A stretch of DNA of 64,000 nt from Tridacna crocea (GCA_943736015.1 OX031065.1:48896992-48960991); one strand, 5' to 3'. Shown: positions 24,001-39,000, counted from the first letter of the stretch. The notes: a model not told the origin generated them from the letters alone. A program made the numbers and translations.

Positions 24001-27000
24001 AGCTATGTACAGAGGTAGGTTTGGATGTAGGTATGGGGGGAGGGTCATGAAGCTGGAAAAAGGTCAGACACATTTATTACAACATATCAGTTCTATAACA
24101 GACAAGTTAATTGTTGACATGTTTAGCTCATGATTACATGATCCGTGGTTTAACTCTGCCAAATGACAAAATTTTGGACTAGTCCAAATTGAAAGCAAGT
24201 ACAGATGAAAAAATGAAAGTTAATTAGAAATTGAAATTTGATTTGGAAAAGGTAGAAGACATTGTGGTGGAAAAAAGAAAATACTGGTTACCAGCATTTT
24301 CTACTTTATTTTTAATGTATTCTGAAGGCTTCTTTCTCAGGGTTGTAAAAGGTTGGGATTATACTGTAAAGAGTTAACGACCCTCAGAAAGAAGCCTTCT
24401 GACTTTGTTGTTCGAAAAGGAGAAAATGCTGGTAACCAGCATTTCCTCTTTTCCATCAATGTTTTCTACTCTGTTGAAATCAAGTTTCAATTTTTGAGTC
24501 TCTTTTTTCCTCTGCAAATGCTTTTAATTTGGACAAATCTGAAATTTTGTCTTTTGGTAAGGAGTTAATAAAGCAAATGTTACAGTGTTCAGTAAAACAA
24601 AACATTACACAGTAAGTTTTCTAATCAAAAGAATTCTTATTATATCAGATCTTAAATACAGAAATATAATGTATCCAACTGCCATCATCTTATAATTGAA
24701 ATCTCAATTATAAGTTAGGACGTCACTTATTAACCCAGTTATGGAAACACTGTGGTAAAAGGAGAAACTGTTAGTAACCAGCATTTTCCCCATGTGCTTT
24801 CTATACTTTCAGAAAAAAATGCAATTGCTTGGATCACATTAACCTTTTACCAGACTACAAAATTTAAGCCTTGTTAAAATTGAAAACATTTAGAGACAAC
24901 AATTTCAATGTGGCTCAAATGGTGAAATTATTCTTTGATAGGGTAGAAAACATTGTGGGAAAAGGAGAAAATGCTGGTTACCAGCATTTTCTCCTTTTTC
25001 CACAATGTTTTCAAAAGGCTTCTTTCTCAGGGTCATCAATAGAAGGGAATGTGCGGTGATAGGTTAAGTTGGTTATATGGTTTTGTTTCAGACAGGTCTG
25101 AAATTACAATGACATAATCATGGAAGTAAACAGACTTAGACATGCAGACAGAAAAATTGTACTTTAAATTCTATAAAACATGTGCATTAAAAGAAAATTC
25201 TTTTATAACTTACAGTAGAATATGGAACAGATATAGGCAAGGGCTCTTCACAAGCAGTTTGAAGTTGTTGTTTGATTGATGGATTTTGCGCTACATCCAG
25301 CGGAGTTTGTCGCTTACGATTTCTGGTCATTGGATTTGCTTCAGACTCTAGCAAGAACCTCACAATGCCCTCTATTTTCAAAACAGAAGATGAAAAATGT
25401 CATTAAAACTCTACAGAAACTATGTCATATACCAAGTAATACCTTGGGCCTCTGAACTTCCATTGGTCTATCACGGGATAAAGAATTTTTCATTGGTCCA
25501 TTACAGGATTAAAGAATTTTTCATTATTGGACACCGTTACTATAAATAGCACATTGGTGAGAACCTCCTTTTTCTTTATAAAAAGAGGCGCTGTCTGCGC
25601 ATGTCATATTCTTCGAAGATTCTACCTGTCTTATATGACGCATCACTAGCCTTGAAAGCGGGCAGACTGTAATATTACGCTCTATAAAGTAGCAATACAG
25701 AAAATAGCTTTTATCAATGCGCTTGAGGAGAAATGAGACCTGCTTTAGCTCCAGACTTCTTTAAACTGCTGATCATAGCTGAGTGAATTGCACTATGCAG
25801 CGTTTTATTGAGTAAATGTTTATTTTAATTTGAAATTCAAAGTAACGGTTGTCGTGTAGGAAAGTGGTTCAGTTCTGTACCCAGGATGCCCATTTTAGAT
25901 AGATGAGTATTTATAGAATGCCATCTAGCTGGAGATAATGTAAAGAGAGGTAGTTGCCAATGTGCTATCTAAAGTAATCGGCCAAGGAAAATTTTATTAT
26001 TCTGTGATACATCAATGGAAATTCCAAGGCCTGTGGTAATACATATACCTCCTTAATCTAAATACACTTAATCTAAGTACAGCTTGGATACTATTAAAGG
26101 CCTATTTTCTCTGTTTCTCATAATGTTTTAAAAAACTTTGTTAACATAGGTTATTAAAACAAAAAATTGTATAGTACAGGGTTAAGTACATCATTATGTC
26201 TGAAATGAATCTCTGTATCAGAAAACTTGATACCTTTATTACCTCTTTCACAACCAAAAAATAAGTCACACTTATTCCAAGGCAACAAATACAGTTCTTC
26301 TTCACAACAAAGAACCATTTTGGTCATAATCTAGCAAACAGTGGTGGACAGTGTAGGTCACAGATAAGACTGCACCTTCTGTGCAGTCTGATCTTGATCT
26401 ACACTGTCAACAAAAGCTGTTTGTGTTGTCTACGATTAGGAAAGAGTAAACATACCATAGCCCCATTTTGCAGCCAAATGCAAGGGTGTGTCTCCCATAT
26501 CATTTTTGGCATTCACATTTAACTTGTTCTTTAAAATGTCCAGGAACAGGATGGCTTTCACACACTGAAATAGATAAACCCTAACAAATTAGCACGCTGT
26601 GATTAATTTCTTGCAACATGGTTCTAACTAAATCTAAATCTAATGGTAAGATATCTGCGTTTCTTGTTAATCAAATCTTTTTCTTTAACCCATTACCACA
26701 CAATCCCTACTTTTGAGAAAGAAGCCTTTTGAAAACATTGTGGGAAAAGGAGAAAATGCTGGTAACCAGCATTTTCTCCTTTTCCCACAATGTTTTCTAC
26801 CCTTTACAAAACAAATTTCAAATTTTCAGTCACTTTTATTTTGTCATCTGCAAATGCTTTCGATTTGGACAAACCTGAAATTTTGTTGTTTGGTAATGGG
26901 TTAAAACTTGTTCTACAAACTAAACATTTATCACATAACCTCCCTTGTTTTCAGTGTAATATACCCTTTATGAATTTTCTTATCTTATACATGTTTGATA

Positions 27001-30000
27001 TCACATTTGTGTGACGTCATACTTGGTGTCATTTTGTATAAATTACATAGAATTTAACCCTTTACCACACAGCAGAATTTCAAACTGGTCTTCATTGATG
27101 GCATTCATAGAGGACAATTCACATGTTTGTTCATGATAATACTTGTTTCTCAACAGTTAGGAAACATTGTGGGAAAAGGAGAAAATGCTGGTTACCAGCA
27201 TTTTCTCCTTTTCCCACAATGTTTTCAAAAGGCCATTTTCTCAGGGTCGTTAAAAGTAGGGATTGTGTGGTAAAGGGTTAATGGGTCATATGGTTATTAC
27301 CATGGGTGCATTTAAGAATGTTTTTACATCATTTAATCTATGTTTTGTGAAATGTTGTTATGTGATAAAAAGAATCTGACATTCGTGGACGTTTGCGATA
27401 AAATCCTGTAAAACTTGTCAAGGTAAAATGTTATTAAGCTCGCAAAAGGCTCGATTAATAATATTTGCCTTGACTCATATAACAAAATCTTATCTCAAAA
27501 GCCCACTCAAGTCGGATCCTATATATAAAAAGTTTACATGAATAAATGAGCCATACTCTAGCAAAAGGGGGCTTCATGCATCTATGTCTTGCATTGTATC
27601 AATGAAGCCATCACATCATTATGGATCTATAACAGCCACTTTTCCAAACAACTTCTTAACTCATGAGACAGTCTGTTCTTTCAGCAAATAGAAAAATGAC
27701 CATAGCAAAAAGGTTTGACACAGGTCAGCTTGCACAGACTGAGCAACATGCAATATGTCCCACTCTTTACAGAGTATAAATCAAAATAGCACTTGTATGC
27801 TTTGAAATGCATGTATTTAAAATCACATGTATTAAAAAAAAAAATTTAGGTAAGACATGCAATCAAAACATATAAAATTGAAATAAATTTCCATTAATAC
27901 TTACATCTTCATGTCCATTTTTTGCACATAAATGTAGCGGTGTGTTGCCCTCATTGTCCACTGCACAAATCTCAGAGCCAAAATGGACTAGCAATAACTG
28001 AAAGGTACTATTATAATGTCAATAATAGTGATTTTTTCGTGTACAATTATCCTGTTTTAGATTGAAAGACTTTCAACAAAATATCGAAACAGGATAAAAA
28101 GTAACCAACGTTGCATATCTTTCAGTCAATAAAACTGACAGTTCCAAATTTCAGTGTTGCCAACCTATATATCGTAGAAAACGGAAGCTTGGATGATGAT
28201 ACTTTACCTATCACACCTGCGTTACCAATTTTATCAAAGACGAATGGTTTTTACAGCATCAAATTACGCAGAGTAGCAAGAATTTTGGATTTAAGACCTT
28301 TATTTAACAAAAAACAGTTGTCGCACGTCACGGTTGCCTACAACTCACACACTCAAAAACGAAACACTTTTTTTTATATTCTCAAGTTCTTTTCTAAAGG
28401 AAATGAAACAGTAATTTTTGTAAGTATGAATCACTCTTGAGTCTTAACACTTTACCAAACAATCCCCGGTTTTTACGACCCTGAGATAGAAACCTTTGAA
28501 AAACATTGTGGGAAAAGGAGAAAATGCTGGTAACCAGCATTTTCTCCTTTTCCCACAGTGTTTTCTACCCTGCTAGAAACAAGTGTCAATTTTTGACTAA
28601 CATTATTTCGGTGTCTACAAGTGGTTTCAATTTGGACCAGTCTAAAATGTTTTCATTTGGTAAAGGGTTAAGTCTCTGAGGCAATACACATAGCCTACTA
28701 GATTTCAATAAGAAACAATAACTTACTATAATATTTTGAAACCCTTTCTGACATGCTAAATGTAATGGAGTAAAGCCCATATAATCAGTGGCATCTGTCA
28801 AGGATCCGTTTTTAACCAGAACATCAATCAGTGTGGCCCGTCCATGGAATGCTGCTATATGTAAAGCTGAAATCAAGACAGAAGAAACTCTAACCCTTTG
28901 CAGTATAATCTCAAGTTTTAACCACCCATAATCAAGAAGGCTTTTGAAAACATTGTGAGATAGCGAGGACTTGATGGTAAACAGCAATGCTTTCTATATT
29001 ACTATAAACACAAACCACACAGACGTAACGGGAAAGACTTCAGAAAAAATTTGTGGGAAAGTTAGATAATGCTGATAAACAAGAATTGTCTCCATTTTCC
29101 ACAATGTTTCCTAGCCTATTTAAGGCAAAAATCACAATAGAAGCAACATTTGTCTTCTACAAATGGTTTCAGTTTGTTCTAGTCCAAAATATTGTCATCT
29201 GGTGAAAAATTGAACAGTTTCATACTGTATGACATTGCGATATACTTGAATGGTACTCTTACAAAAGGGGATTTATGGCACTTGATTGATGCATTACACG
29301 CTTTATTCTATGATTGGCCTACAAAATGCGAAAAGGGGCATTCAGACATTTGCATAAAGTCTTGGATCAGCCTGTGCAGTCTGCACAGGCTGATCCAAGG
29401 CAGCACTTTCTGTTTTTATGAAATTTTCTGTTTTGCGCAAGTCTACTGTGACACAAAATCGAATAATATCGTAAAGTGTCATCTCATTTGTTCACAAACC
29501 CAAGTTTTCTCTTGTTTCCATCAGTATCCAGCAAGGGCACCACAGTGCCTTCCATGAGAAACTACTAAAAGAATCCTTACAGCAGAGTTATACTAAAGTG
29601 AAGTAAACCAGAACTTCTTCATTACCTATTCGCCCCATATCATCTCTTGCATTGATTGAGAACTTGTTTGAGGTCTGTTTACTGCGATACACAATATCAG
29701 CACATTTCACACATTCACAGAGCGGATGACACAGCTTGGAGGATATATCTTCTTCACTCTGATCTGCTTTCTTTAGCATCAGTCTCACTGCTGACTCATC
29801 CCCATACTGTACATACTAAATGACAAGTTACATATGATTCAGATTTAGTTATCCTTTATTTTCTATCAAAAATAAATTTTACTCCAACCTAGTGGGAGAT
29901 GTTTATTGAACACATAAAGGGAAAAGGAATAAATGCTAAAAACAAGCAATCTTTCTTTTCCCACTTTTTTTTCCCTTTTTTTTCATATACATATAAAAGT

Positions 30001-33000
30001 CATTTAACTCATTACCACATGACAATATTTAAAGCTGGTCCAATTTGAGACCATTTGCAGACGACAAATCAAATGTGAATAAAAAGTTGAAATTAGTTTT
30101 AGAAAAGGGTAGAAAACATTATGGGAAAAGAAGAAAATGCTGGTTACCAGCATTTCCTTCTTTTCCCATAATGTTTTCAACAGCCTTCTCTCTCAGGGTC
30201 GTTAAAAGTCGGGATTGTGTGGTAAAGAGTTCAGCTACACTGAATCTTTGGTCCGAAAACACTTTCAATGTTAAAAAGACTCGGATTCTGTGTACAAAAA
30301 AAGGGAGTTATCAGTGTACATCAGGTAAGATTTGGTAATATAACTAAAACTTACATAACGAAACAATCAATACATACTCTAACTTTTGCCAGGGAAATTC
30401 AGATGAGGAACATCATATCTGACAGTTCTCATGCCAGACAAAGAAAGAATCAAGTATTTTTGACCAGATCAAACCCTTACCAACCACAGCTTTGTCCGAA
30501 TTAAACAGATTTAATTGACTCAAATGATTGAACTTGTATGATATAGGACAGGAAAACATTGTGACAAAAGTAGAAAATGCCAATTATCAGCATTTTCTTC
30601 CTTTCCATCAATCATTTAACTATTTACCACATGACAAAACTGTAGCCTAATCCAAACTGAAAGCATTTACAAATACAAACTTAAAATTCGGCTCAAATGA
30701 GGAAACTTGTCTGTGACAGGGGAGAAAACATTGTGGGAAAAGGAGAAAATGCTGGTTACCAGCATTTTCTCCTTTTCCCACAATGTTTTCAAAGGACTTC
30801 TTTCTCAGGGTTGTTAAAAGGCCGGATTGTGTGGTAAAGAGTTAAAATGACCTTCCTATAAGGTTCATTAAAATTTGGGTTTGTGTAGTCAAGGATTACG
30901 ATTGTAATCAAGGATGTTTTAGACACTAAACTACATTTATTATATACCTAGCAGTGAACTCCTGGAATTTCCCAGTGTAATAAATTTTGATATCATCACT
31001 AGTGACGTTATCAACTTTCACTTTCACTTCCTGACGTAATTTGGAAACTACTTTTTTTGTTCGACTACATTTTTTTCGACTTTCAAACGCAAAATTACAA
31101 ATAATGATGTTAATGAGGTATATAATACATAGAATAATCAACTGGTTATTTTTTATATGAAAAATATCTCACTCGGACGTGTCGTAATGCGTTAAAAAAA
31201 CTCGTGCAGCGCACTCGTTTATTCAACGCCTAACAACGCATCCTCGTGAGATATTTTTCATATCAAAAACAACCAGTTGATTGTCCTCTATATCTTTCAA
31301 CTTTGTATCTCTGAAAACTGATAAAACAAGATTACAAACCAACTGCACAAGTATTTCATAAAGAACAACTTGGCAAAATTGATAGCCTTGTAATTGTACT
31401 GTACCAAAATCATGTTACCTTAGAAAACCCTTTTTTTCTTCAATGCCAATACATCATCTCCATTATTTCACATTTGGATAGACAAAAACACCAGTACCTG
31501 TATCTTCTGACATCTTATCCCTATCTAATTACAATAAAAGCTGATACCTGGAAAAACTTCTCTTTTGTTGATGTGGTACCCCCAGAGATTTGTCTTTTTA
31601 AGTGAACATCATGATTTCCTGATGGCCTGCTTACCTACAGATATCACAAAAGATTATATTCAGAGCCGCAAAGGACACCGCATACACTTCTAAAGTTAAA
31701 ATTCCAAGTCCAAAAAAGAGCATTACTATTGTCAAAAAAAAATTCAGAGCTACCTGCCCTTGCTGTACTGGTTCCACTTTCAAGGGTTACAACTAGACCA
31801 AGTTTGAAGTAACTATTATTGTCAAAGTTTTGCATGACTGCGAAGACAATGACATTGATGCCAGCAGGGCTATGGAAAAAAAACATTCGATATCTTTAAA
31901 CAGTCAAGCCAATAAATAGAAATATGATGTAACTTTTCTAGGGCTTGTACTTGCTTATTTCCCATATAACAACTGTACCAAATTATATAAGTTTTAACAA
32001 TCCTTCAGAAGGCCTGTGAAAAAGAGGACCCGAAAGATAAATTTTAAGGTTTTCTACTCTTCTGAAAATAATTTCAATCTGTGAAACAAAAATCGTTTTG
32101 TCATAAAAACTTAAATATTTCCTAAACTACAAAATGTCAGACTTGAAAGCTTTTTCTATCTCTCTCCTTCTCCCAATGATGTTTTCAAAGACCTTCCTCC
32201 TCAATGTCACTAAAGCACTGTCTGATGAAGGATTAACTATTTACCACATAATCCTGAGTTTTAACAATCATGAGAAAGAAAACTTTTCAAAAAACTGTGC
32301 AAGAGGAAAACATGTTGATAATCAGCATTTTCTCCTATTCCCTCAATATTTTATAACCTTTCTTATACAAACGCCATTATTTGCATCATATTTACTATGC
32401 TTTCAATTTGGAACAGTCTTAAGTTTTGTCATATGGAAAAGATTTCATTATTCATTCTGTGAAAAAAACACCAAAAACATGGTTATACATATATATTTTA
32501 GGTATTTATTTACCGGAGAAAATTTTTGACTATCAGCTCTCAGTTCATCAGCATTGATATAGTTTAAAGCTGCTTCCACTGTTGCAAGATAGAAACTGAA
32601 ATCAAAGTATAATATTTAAGGAAAGAAGAGAAAACCTCGAAGTGGTTTCATACAGTGTAATTAGTTTTTTGCTGGTTTTTTTTTCATACCTCCATGAAAA
32701 AAATAAAATTCTCTTCATTCCTTGTAATTTAACATTACAGACAACATATACTCTCGGAAAAAATTCAAACTGCATTCATTCTTTTTAGTTTTAGATCTAA
32801 TGTTGGAGTTTCTAAAGTCCCTTCCACTCATATTTGTATGGCGCAAGAGTATGATAGGGACGCAGTTTTCAGATCCCAAATACTGAAAATTAACCAATAG
32901 AATGAAAGTAAAGGAGCAAAGCAGTGTGTAGGACCCGCAAAAAGTAACCTTCAGCAAAAGTAGTTCAGGCAAAAGGTTTTTTTTTTCATGGAGCTATGAA

Positions 33001-36000
33001 AAGAAAATGTTCAGCCAATCAAAACTCGCCAATGTTCATGAAAACAACTGATATTAAATTATTATGGTATGAAACAAAATACATGTATCATGTGTCAAGT
33101 GCAAAATGCTTGGAGTTCATTTTCTGACCTTTAAAATCAACAAAAGTCATTAAGTCACACCAATTTACACAAAAATGATTAAGTTCAAGAAATTTTCAGC
33201 ACAACCAAGGACTAAATGCAGTTTTCTACAAAAACCCTACAAGTAAACATCTGTAATGCCTTAATGGATGAATTTCTTTGCACTTTTTTTTTTCAGTTCC
33301 TTGTACACTAATCACTTGCTAGTAATTGACTCATTACAAAACGACAAAATTTTAGGTTTGTTCAAATTGAAAGCATTCGCAGACGACAAAATAACATTGA
33401 CTGAAAATTTGAAATTTGTTTTGTGAAGGGTAAAAAACATTGTGGGAATAGGAGAAAATGCTGGTTACCAGCATTTTCTCCTTTTCCCACAATGTTTTGT
33501 AACGGCTTCTTTCTCAGCATTGTTAAAAGTAGGGATTGTATGGTAATGGGTTAAATGTTGTTACTCTACAATGCTAGAACCAGTATTGTTTTTGGAAGTA
33601 GAAAACCAAGATTGTTTTTAACTCCTTACAACATGAGCATAATACAGATATGTCCAAATTTAAAGCGTTTGCAGACAGCAATTTAAATGGTAATCAAAAG
33701 ATGAAAAATGTCTATGATAGTGTGGAAATCATTGTGGGAAAATGAGAAAATGCTGGTTACCAGCATTTTCTCCTTCTCCCGCAATATTTCAAAAGGCTTC
33801 TTTCTCAGGGACGTCAAGTCGGGATTGTTAGTTAACCCATTGCCACACAATCCCTACTTTTGATGCCCCTGAGAAAGAAGCCTTTAGAAAACATTGTGGG
33901 AAAAGGAGAAAATGCTGGTAACCAGCATTTTCTCCTTTTCCCACAATGTTTTCCACCTTTCATAAAACAAATTTCAAATTTTCATTCTGTTTTATTTTGT
34001 CATCTGCAAATGCTTTTGATTCAGACAAACCTAAAATTTTGTCGTGTGATAAACAGTTAAAGGGTTAAAAGTAGAAATACCCGAGTTCATCCTTGTCAAG
34101 AAGGGTGACTTGCTGGAAATATTTCATGTACATCAGATTGGTTGACCTGAAGGGGGAAAAAAAGCATCTTTGTTATTGCATATCATCGGCCTCATATTTC
34201 ATTCATTAAAACAGTACATAGATTATGTAGTTACATGAAATCTTTGATCTTGTAAACCATTTACCACACAATGACGACTTTAACTCTTTACCAAACAATC
34301 CCTGGTTTTTACGACCCTTAGATAGAAGCTTTTTGAAAACATTGTGGAAAAGGGAGAACATGCTGGTAACCAGCATTTTCTCCTTTTTCCATATTGTTTT
34401 ACTACCCTGCTGGAAACAAATTTCAATTTTTGAGTAATGCTTATTTTGTTGTCTACAAGTGCTTTCAATTTGGACCAGACTATAATTTTGTTGTTTGGTA
34501 AAGGGTTAAACAATCCTGGTTAAGACTCCTTTCAAAATCATTTTGGGGAAAGGAGAAAATGCTGGTAACCAGCATTTTCTCCTTTTCCCAATACGTTTTC
34601 TACTCCATCAAAAATAGTTGCACTGTCTGACACACAATGAAATTGTCATCTGCAATTGCTTTCAATTCAGACAAGGTTTAAATTTTGTCATCTGGTAAAG
34701 GATTAAACAATATGGGCTGGTTGCATAAAGGCTGGTTAACTCTTTACCTCACGACAAAACTTTAGACTGGTTCAAATTGAAAGCATTTGCAGACGACAAA
34801 ATAAAGGTGACTGAAAAATTGAAATTTGTTCTGGGAAGGGTAGAAAACACTGTGGGAAAAGGAGAAAATGCTGGTTACCAGCATTTTCTCCTTTTCCTAC
34901 AGTGTTTTCAAAAGGCTTCTTTCTCAGGGGCGTCAAGAGTAGGGATTGTGTGGTAATGGGTTAAGGTTAAAACTTGAGTAATGCCATGAGTTCATCATGA
35001 CTTAAACTAGGCTTAACTTTAACTCATTACCAAACGACAATATTTTAGACTGGTCCAAATTGAAAGCATTTGCAGACAACAAAATAAAAGTGACTAAAAA
35101 ATTGAAATTTGTTCTGGAAAGGGTAGAAAACACTGGGAAAAGGAGAAAATGCTGGTTACCAGCATTTTCTCCTTTTCCTACAGTGTTTTCAAAACGCTTC
35201 TTTCTCAGGGGCGTCAAAAGTAGGGACTGTGTGGTAATGGGTTAAGGTTAAAACTTGAGTAATGCCATGAATTCATCATGACTTAAACTAGGCTTAACTT
35301 TAAACTGCTGTTATGCAACTAGGCCTATAGGTTTTATGGATCCATGGTTATGTGATGTCTTGCTCGATATAATGCAACTTAGAAATGTATGAAGCCCCCT
35401 TTTTTCCAAACAATGGCTCATATCATTTTCGGATTGTTACAGATCTTTAAAGCTTCCAAACAATAACCCTTTTTCTATATACATGAAATAAATTTGGCTT
35501 TTCTTATAGATTTTCCCTTGTGATTTGACAGTCAGATTATATACACTTTGCTAACAGCTTAGGTCATTATTACCTCTTTTTGAAAATATTACATCACAAA
35601 TTTTTTACATGTCACTCACCAGTTGGGTACTTGCGACTTTATAATGAGGTATATCAATAGTGGTAGTAAATCATCTGTTGTCATTACAATACCTGAAAAA
35701 AAAAAGAACAAGATCATCACTACATGTTGAAATGTGAGTGCAACACTATTCTAAGTGCCTGTACAATGTACAGGCACTCAGAATAGTGTTGCACTCACCT
35801 ATTGATGAACAGTACAAAAATAATGTCTAAGAAACATGGAACTGTTTGTTAATTGGTTAACTCTTCACAAAATGACAAAATAACAGACTTGTTCAAATCT
35901 AAACATTTCCAGAAGGCATTTCAAATGTAGCTCAAATTGGGCGATATATCTTAACTCTTTACCAAACGACAAAATTGTAGACTGGTCCAAATTGAAAGCA

Positions 36001-39000
36001 CTTGCAGATGACAAATTACATGTAACTCAAAAATTGACATTTGTTTCCAGCAGGGTAGAAAACATTATGGGAAAAGGAGAAAATGCTGGTTACCAGCATT
36101 TTCTCCTTTTCCCACAATGTTTTCAAAAGGCTTCTATCTCAGGCCTCCTAGCAAGCCAAAACAAAAATAAAGGTTTTTATAAAGGCTCCAATGTATGAAA
36201 ATAAAGGCCTTTTAGTGTAAAATATGAAAAAATACAGAGTAAAATAAAGGCTATTTTCGTCGAAGTTCTCATTTCTTTATTAAACCCACAGTCATACCAA
36301 AGTCATTTTTTGATGTTATATACTGTTTGAATTATGCAATATAATACATACCTTATTTAATGTGTATACCTATTTTCTCTGCATATTTATATCATACATA
36401 GCTCCTGTTTTACAGTGTAGGATCTAATCCATTACTTGCTTTAAGCTAGCACGGCAACCAGTCAGAGCAAATATAAAGGTTTTGAGTGAGAATTACAGGC
36501 TATTTTGGCGTTTTAAAGGTTTTCCGGGGAAATGTAAAGGTTTCAAAGGTTTGCTCTGAAATTAAAGGTTTTTAAAGGTTTTAAAGGTTTCACTAGGAGG
36601 CCTGCTATCTCTGTCGTTAAAAGTCAGGATTGTGTGGTAAAAGGTTAAATGAGTAGAAAACACTGTCCTGTTACAGGAAAAAACCAAAATGATGGCTACC
36701 TGCATTTTTTTCCCTTTTCCACAATCTTTTGATTGATTGTATGGTGCTGAACACTGTTTTTGACATTATTTCAGTTCTATTGCGGCAGCCAGTTGACCTA
36801 TCCAAGTTTTCCTTAAATCTCTTTCACCAGTGCTTCACACAATTTTCTTTCCAAGCCACTGGCTGCGTTCCCATACAACCATCAGCAAAACATTGTTCAG
36901 TGGTGAAAGAAAATAAATCCTGTCACAATTACTACAATCAATCCTCCGAAAGCAATTGCCAGAGCCAGGGATCAAACCCATAATCCCTGTTCTCATGTGC
37001 TGCATGCTATGGGCTGAGCTACTTGGGCTCGGCACACGATGTTTTGAAAAGCATGTTTCCTTCAGGTAGATAAAACCAGGGGTCATATTCACAAAACATT
37101 CTTAAGAACATTCTTAGTCTTATTCTTCAGAATTTTGTCTATGTGAAAGTAACAGAACTTATAATTGGCTAAACCAAATGATTTAGCCAATCTTAATTTG
37201 GTTTAGCCAATCAGAATTTCTGTTACTTTCACAGTTAGAAAATCTTGAAGAGTAAGACAAAGAATGTTCTTAAGAATGGTCGGTGAATACGGACCCAGGA
37301 ATTTTGTGATAAAGGTCTGAACAAGTTAAAACACAAAACAGATTCTGTTTTCTCTCTCATTCCACTTGTCTATCTTATATTATATTTTTCAAGAACATCT
37401 CATGATATTCATTTATGAAATAAAAATTGAAGGAGAGCATTTGATTATATTAATCCCTTACGACACAATGACATTTCAGGCCTGTCAAAGTTTAACTCTT
37501 TACCACACGAGAAAATTTTAGACTGGTCCAAATTGAAAGCATTTGCAGACGACAAAATAAAGGTGACTAAAAAATAGAAATTTGTTCTTGGAAGGGTAGA
37601 AAACACTGTGGGAAGAGGAGAAAATGCTGGTTTCCAGCATTTTCTCCTTTTCCCATAGTGTTTTCATAAGGCTTCTTTCTCAGGGGCGTCAAAAGTAGGG
37701 ATTGTGTGGTAATGGGTTAAAGCATTCACAAATGATAAATCTGTGTATCTAAAAGTAAAACTTTCTTTTGGAAGCAAAGAAAACACTGGAAAAATGGGAA
37801 AAGGAGAAAATACTGGTTACCAGAATTTTCTCAATTTCCCACAAAGTTTTCAAAAGCCTTCCTCCTCAGTGTCGTTAAGACTTTGATTTGTTTGGTAAAG
37901 AGTGACGAGTATTAGTCAAAACAGAATTAAACTAGAGCTGTCACTGAATGTGATTTAATACCCCCCTGCCAGCTCTTTGACAGAAACAGGCAATTACAAG
38001 TATTTTGTACACAGATGGACACATGGATACACAGACGGACAGACAGGCTGATTTCAGTATATCCCCCCCTCCTAACATTCGTTTTGGGGGGTTACAATAA
38101 AAAAAAAATATATATAGGACTAAGTTAACCTACCCTTACTTTCTTTCAGTGGTTTGGACAGAGCAGCAAATACCCTCTTAACTCTTTACCACACAATCCC
38201 GACTTTTAACAACCCTGAGATATAAGCCTTTTGAAAACATTGTGGGAAAAGGAGAAAATGCTGGTAACCAGCATTTTCTCCCTTTCCCACAATGTTTTCT
38301 ACCCTTCACAAAACAAATTTCAAATTTTCAGTTACTTTTATTTTGTCATCTGCAAATGCTTTCAATTTAGACCAGTCTATGATTTTGTTGTTTGGTAAAG
38401 AGTTAATACACAACATCCTTCCCATTGGTGTACTATACTATAAATAAATATAGGACTAAGTTAACCTACCCTTACTTTCTTTCAGTGGTTTGGACAGAGC
38501 AGCAAATACCCTCTTGATACATAACATCCTTCCCATTGGTGTACTATATTGGTTCAACATGGCCAGCTCTTTTTTCGCACCAGGTAGATTCTCTTCGAAC
38601 TCCTTTCTGACACCCAGCTGGTGCAGTCTGATATCGACAAGGTTTCTGGTTTTCTTGTTAATTGTGGCATCAGCTGATTTTGTGTACAGCTGGATGGCTG
38701 AGAACAGATGTTTGTGGACAGCATTCATCATGTACATCTGAAATTTACAGGCAGTGTCATATGCTGCTGTTTTTTAACCTTCCTTTACCAAACAATGTCT
38801 GGTTTTCATGACCCTGGGAAAGAAGGCTTTTGAAAACCTTGTGGAAAAAGGAAAAAATGCCAGTTACTAGAAAAAAAAAAAAAAAAAAAACTGTCAAGCA
38901 ATTACCTTCCATTAAAATATTAGTAATTATACAAACATAATCCCCAGAAGCACTGACAGTAGCATACAGGACCTCAGAATAGAAGTTCACACATTTAACT

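Noticed and set aside
28111..28440. 109-codon frame on + strand in VARP intron 15
   Set aside because: No motif, no splice or coding context, opposite strand to the host gene.
32715..32972. 85-codon minus frame with a hydrophobic start
   Set aside because: Lies in a probable repeat with inverted ends; no homology recognised.
36835..37092. Overlapping frames of about 85 codons on both strands
   Set aside because: Fall within the tRNA-derived SINE.
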